Shown here: positions 62,180 through 64,000 of the stretch, piece after piece
Layout of the letters: each line of letters opens with the position of its first letter
Numbering within the stretch: position 1 is the stretch's first letter
Source: Tribonema minus
Taxonomy: Eukaryota > Sar > Xanthophyceae > Tribonematales > Tribonemataceae
Assembly (NCBI GenBank): GCA_017506865.1
Contig: JAFCMP010000008.1
Span: forward strand, 286,001-350,000
Length of the DNA: 64,000 nt
Direction: 5' to 3'
Position numbers and translations under genes: made by a program
Notes under the pieces: generated by a model
Seen by the model: only the letters and a program-made list of their open reading frames with translations
What the model was told of the DNA's origin: nothing
Databases searched by the model: none

Positions 62180-63200
62180 CATGGACTTGCAGTGTCAAGA
62201 GATGCCTTTTCCTCCTCTCCACACAGGTGCGGATGCGTAGGTCCGCGTCTTTGAGTTCCTGGGCCCTGCCGGCCGCTACCTCCAACTGTCATCAGTGACC
62301 CGCGAGTGGCGCACGCTGTATGCAGCAGCGCTCAATTAGCAGCAGCAGCAGCAGCAGCACGCCTCAACCGCCGTACACCTCATGGCCGCCTCCTCGCCCC
62401 TCCGAGTCCTGCGGTGGGCGTTTGCCAACGGCTGCCCCAAAAGCAGGCGCATGCTTGGCCACATTGCTAACGCCGGCGGTGGCCTCGACACCGCCAAGTG
62501 CGCGCGCGCCGCCGGCTGCGGGTGGGGCGATGTGATTTTCCACGCTGCCAAGCACGGTCGCGTGGACATGTTGGAGTGGGCGCACACAGGCGGCTGCTCA
62601 GTGAACCCCGACATTGCCTTTGCAGCCGCCGCAGAGGGCGCCCTACACGGGCACGTCGCCGTCTTGAAGTGGGCGCGCAGCAACGGCGCTGAGCTCACCG
62701 CCTACATCAGCAGCCTTGCCGCAATGAGCGGGCACCTGGCGTGCCTGCAGTGGCTGCGCGCGGAGGGCACAGACTGGAACGGCAGCACTTGCGCTCTTGC
62801 TGCACACGGCGGGCACCTAGCAACGCTGCAGTGGGCTCGAGCGAATGGCGCACCGTGGGATGCTGGTACATGCGCAGGGGCGGCGCAGGGGGGGCACCTG
62901 GAGCTGCTGCAGTGGGCACGGCTCAATGGCACACCCTGGGACGCAAGTACATGCATGATGGCCAGCCGAAGAGGGCATCTGCACGTGCTCAAGTGGGCAC
63001 GGGAGCAGGGGTGTCCGTGGGTGCCCGGACAGTGCTTTGCCGCCACCAATTCTGCCGAAGTTCGCGAGTACATAGTGGCCACGAGCGACTATGTGCCAAT
63101 TGCACATCAGGTGCCCTAGTTCTTGAAAGTAGCCTGCATGCGCAAGTAGGGGTATTGCCGCATGATGTTTGTGATTGCGCCGTAACATGACCATGTCGAG
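62180..63200 (+). repeat. Inverted-repeat arm 2 (ankyrin copy 2 and flank)
   Basis: Counterpart of 56400-57440 in opposite orientation, with the same exon start, ORF and 3' flank. Confidence 0.85.
62229..63119 (+). pseudogene. F-box/ankyrin-like repeat gene, copy 2, with stops in the F-box part
   Basis: After the acceptor CCACACAG (62219-62226), phase 1, the F-box part reads ADA-stop-VRVFEFLGPAGRYLQLSSVTREW. TAG 62238-62240 replaces the Trp codon of copy 1. A second TAG at 62337-62339 precedes the Gln run. Beyond it the frame is intact: ATG 62382 to TAG 63117-63119, 245 aa with about eight ankyrin-type repeats. Reading is in one frame throughout, unlike copy 1. The repeat-only protein may still be made from ATG 62382. 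The F-box half is dead unless the stops are read through. Confidence 0.7.
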
Positions 63201-64000
63201 TTCATTGCTTTGCAGCTTCCATGCATGGCCGGCTGGTAGCTGCTGCTGCAATGTGATCTCTCATTCACAACATGCACACCACAGTGGCACGTGCCACACC
63301 GGCTTCTGTTGTGGGTGTGTGCTGCAATGCGCTTGCCTTGCTTGTTGCACATGGACGACCATAGACCTACACGGCGGCTGGTGCTAGAGAATACACCTCC
63401 GCTCCAGCTTTGTTGGCCTAGGGATGTATGCTGTCTACATATAGCATGTTTGTAGAGTGGGCCACTCCCAACAACCGACACTCTGAGAAGCACCATGTAC
63501 CCTTTAAAGGTGTTGGCTGATACCAGCATTTTGGAATGTGAATGTTTGGTCTGGTCGGGATGGGCAAGTATGGTGGCGTGGACAGCTTCAAGTACAATGT
63601 TTTGGCCCAATGCTGCACAAGTGTGGCGACATGAGTGTCACGCAAACGATATGCCCCAGACAAGCGCACCTTGCCCGGTTTGCCGGCACGTACTAGTAGG
63701 TCAGCATGTGCAGAGCTTCTGCCCTCGATACCCCATCCAAGGCAAGGTTATAACTTAAACAATGACAGTAATGATGTTCTGGGTTGAGGTGCAGTGTGCT
63801 CCTCAATGTGGACTTGGATTAAGTCTCAAAGCATATGACTTGCAGTTACGAAGCCAGTGATGTTGACATGACGGTTTCAGGTGCAGACGCCATCACAAGC
63901 AGGGCAAGGTTGCTACTTCAACCTAACCGTAGCCACAGGCTTCCTGTAGGTTATGCAGGCCACTGCAGTCCTCAGCCATAAGTTTAGGCCCCCCTCCGCT
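63201..64000. other. Terminal spacer
   Basis: No gene was recognised. The last 150 bp are copy B of the dispersed repeat. Confidence 0.45.
63848..64000 (+). repeat. Dispersed repeat, copy B (cut by window end)
   Basis: Same orientation as 49466-49682 with roughly 75-85% identity by eye. Ends near CCCCCCTCCGCT, like CCCCCCATTCGCT in copy A. Confidence 0.75.

Noticed and set aside
1-64000. CRISPR arrays, operons, rRNA or tRNA genes
   Set aside because: No regularly spaced short repeats with unique spacers, no rRNA-like core and no convincing cloverleaf were seen. The gene structure is eukaryotic.

Overview
This is a nuclear eukaryotic window, not a bacterial one. Open frames are short and broken by introns with GT/AG borders, coding exons are GC-rich, and the introns and spacers between them hold microsatellites, minisatellites and (TTAGGG)n-type tracts. 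Families of ankyrin-type repeats of the 'WARANGCPW' kind, a reprolysin-like protease with a Pro/Thr stalk, and very GC-biased Ala/Gly/Gln-rich proteins suggest a photosynthetic stramenopile (xanthophyte or brown-algal relative). That is inference; nothing in the window fixes the species.

Layout. 0.2-6.3 kb (+): an Ala/Gln-rich protein of unknown function whose last solid exon end is copied four times in tandem. 9.0-27.5 kb (+): an 18-exon secreted zinc metalloprotease with a long Pro/Thr stalk; all splice phases agree and the exons sum to 798 codons plus stop. 30.1-34.1 kb (+): a 2-oxoglutarate/Fe(II) dioxygenase with a long uncharacterised C-terminal half. 35.5-37.1 kb (+): an F-box/ankyrin-like gene with two frame breaks. 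38.7-38.9 kb (-): a decayed ankyrin relic. 44.7-39.5 kb (-): a pinin (SDK/memA-type) splicing-factor gene in five exons, 558 aa. 45.0-52.6 kb (+): a divergently transcribed coiled-coil plus Gly-rich repeat protein. 56.4-63.2 kb: two F-box/ankyrin genes in inverted orientation (copy 1 minus, copy 2 plus), each with lesions, enclosing the C-terminal part of a non-LTR retrotransposon ORF (58.7-60.6 kb). The remaining spacers hold only weak coding relics and repeats.

The genes form no operon or pathway. The strongest unexplained theme is structural. In at least three independent genes, a segment of about 100-280 bp that spans an exon-intron junction (donor, acceptor or a whole exon plus intron) has been duplicated in tandem, leaving spare splice sites or spare exons next to the working ones. 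All exon models were built by eye from splice consensus, phase continuity and protein sense. They need transcript support.
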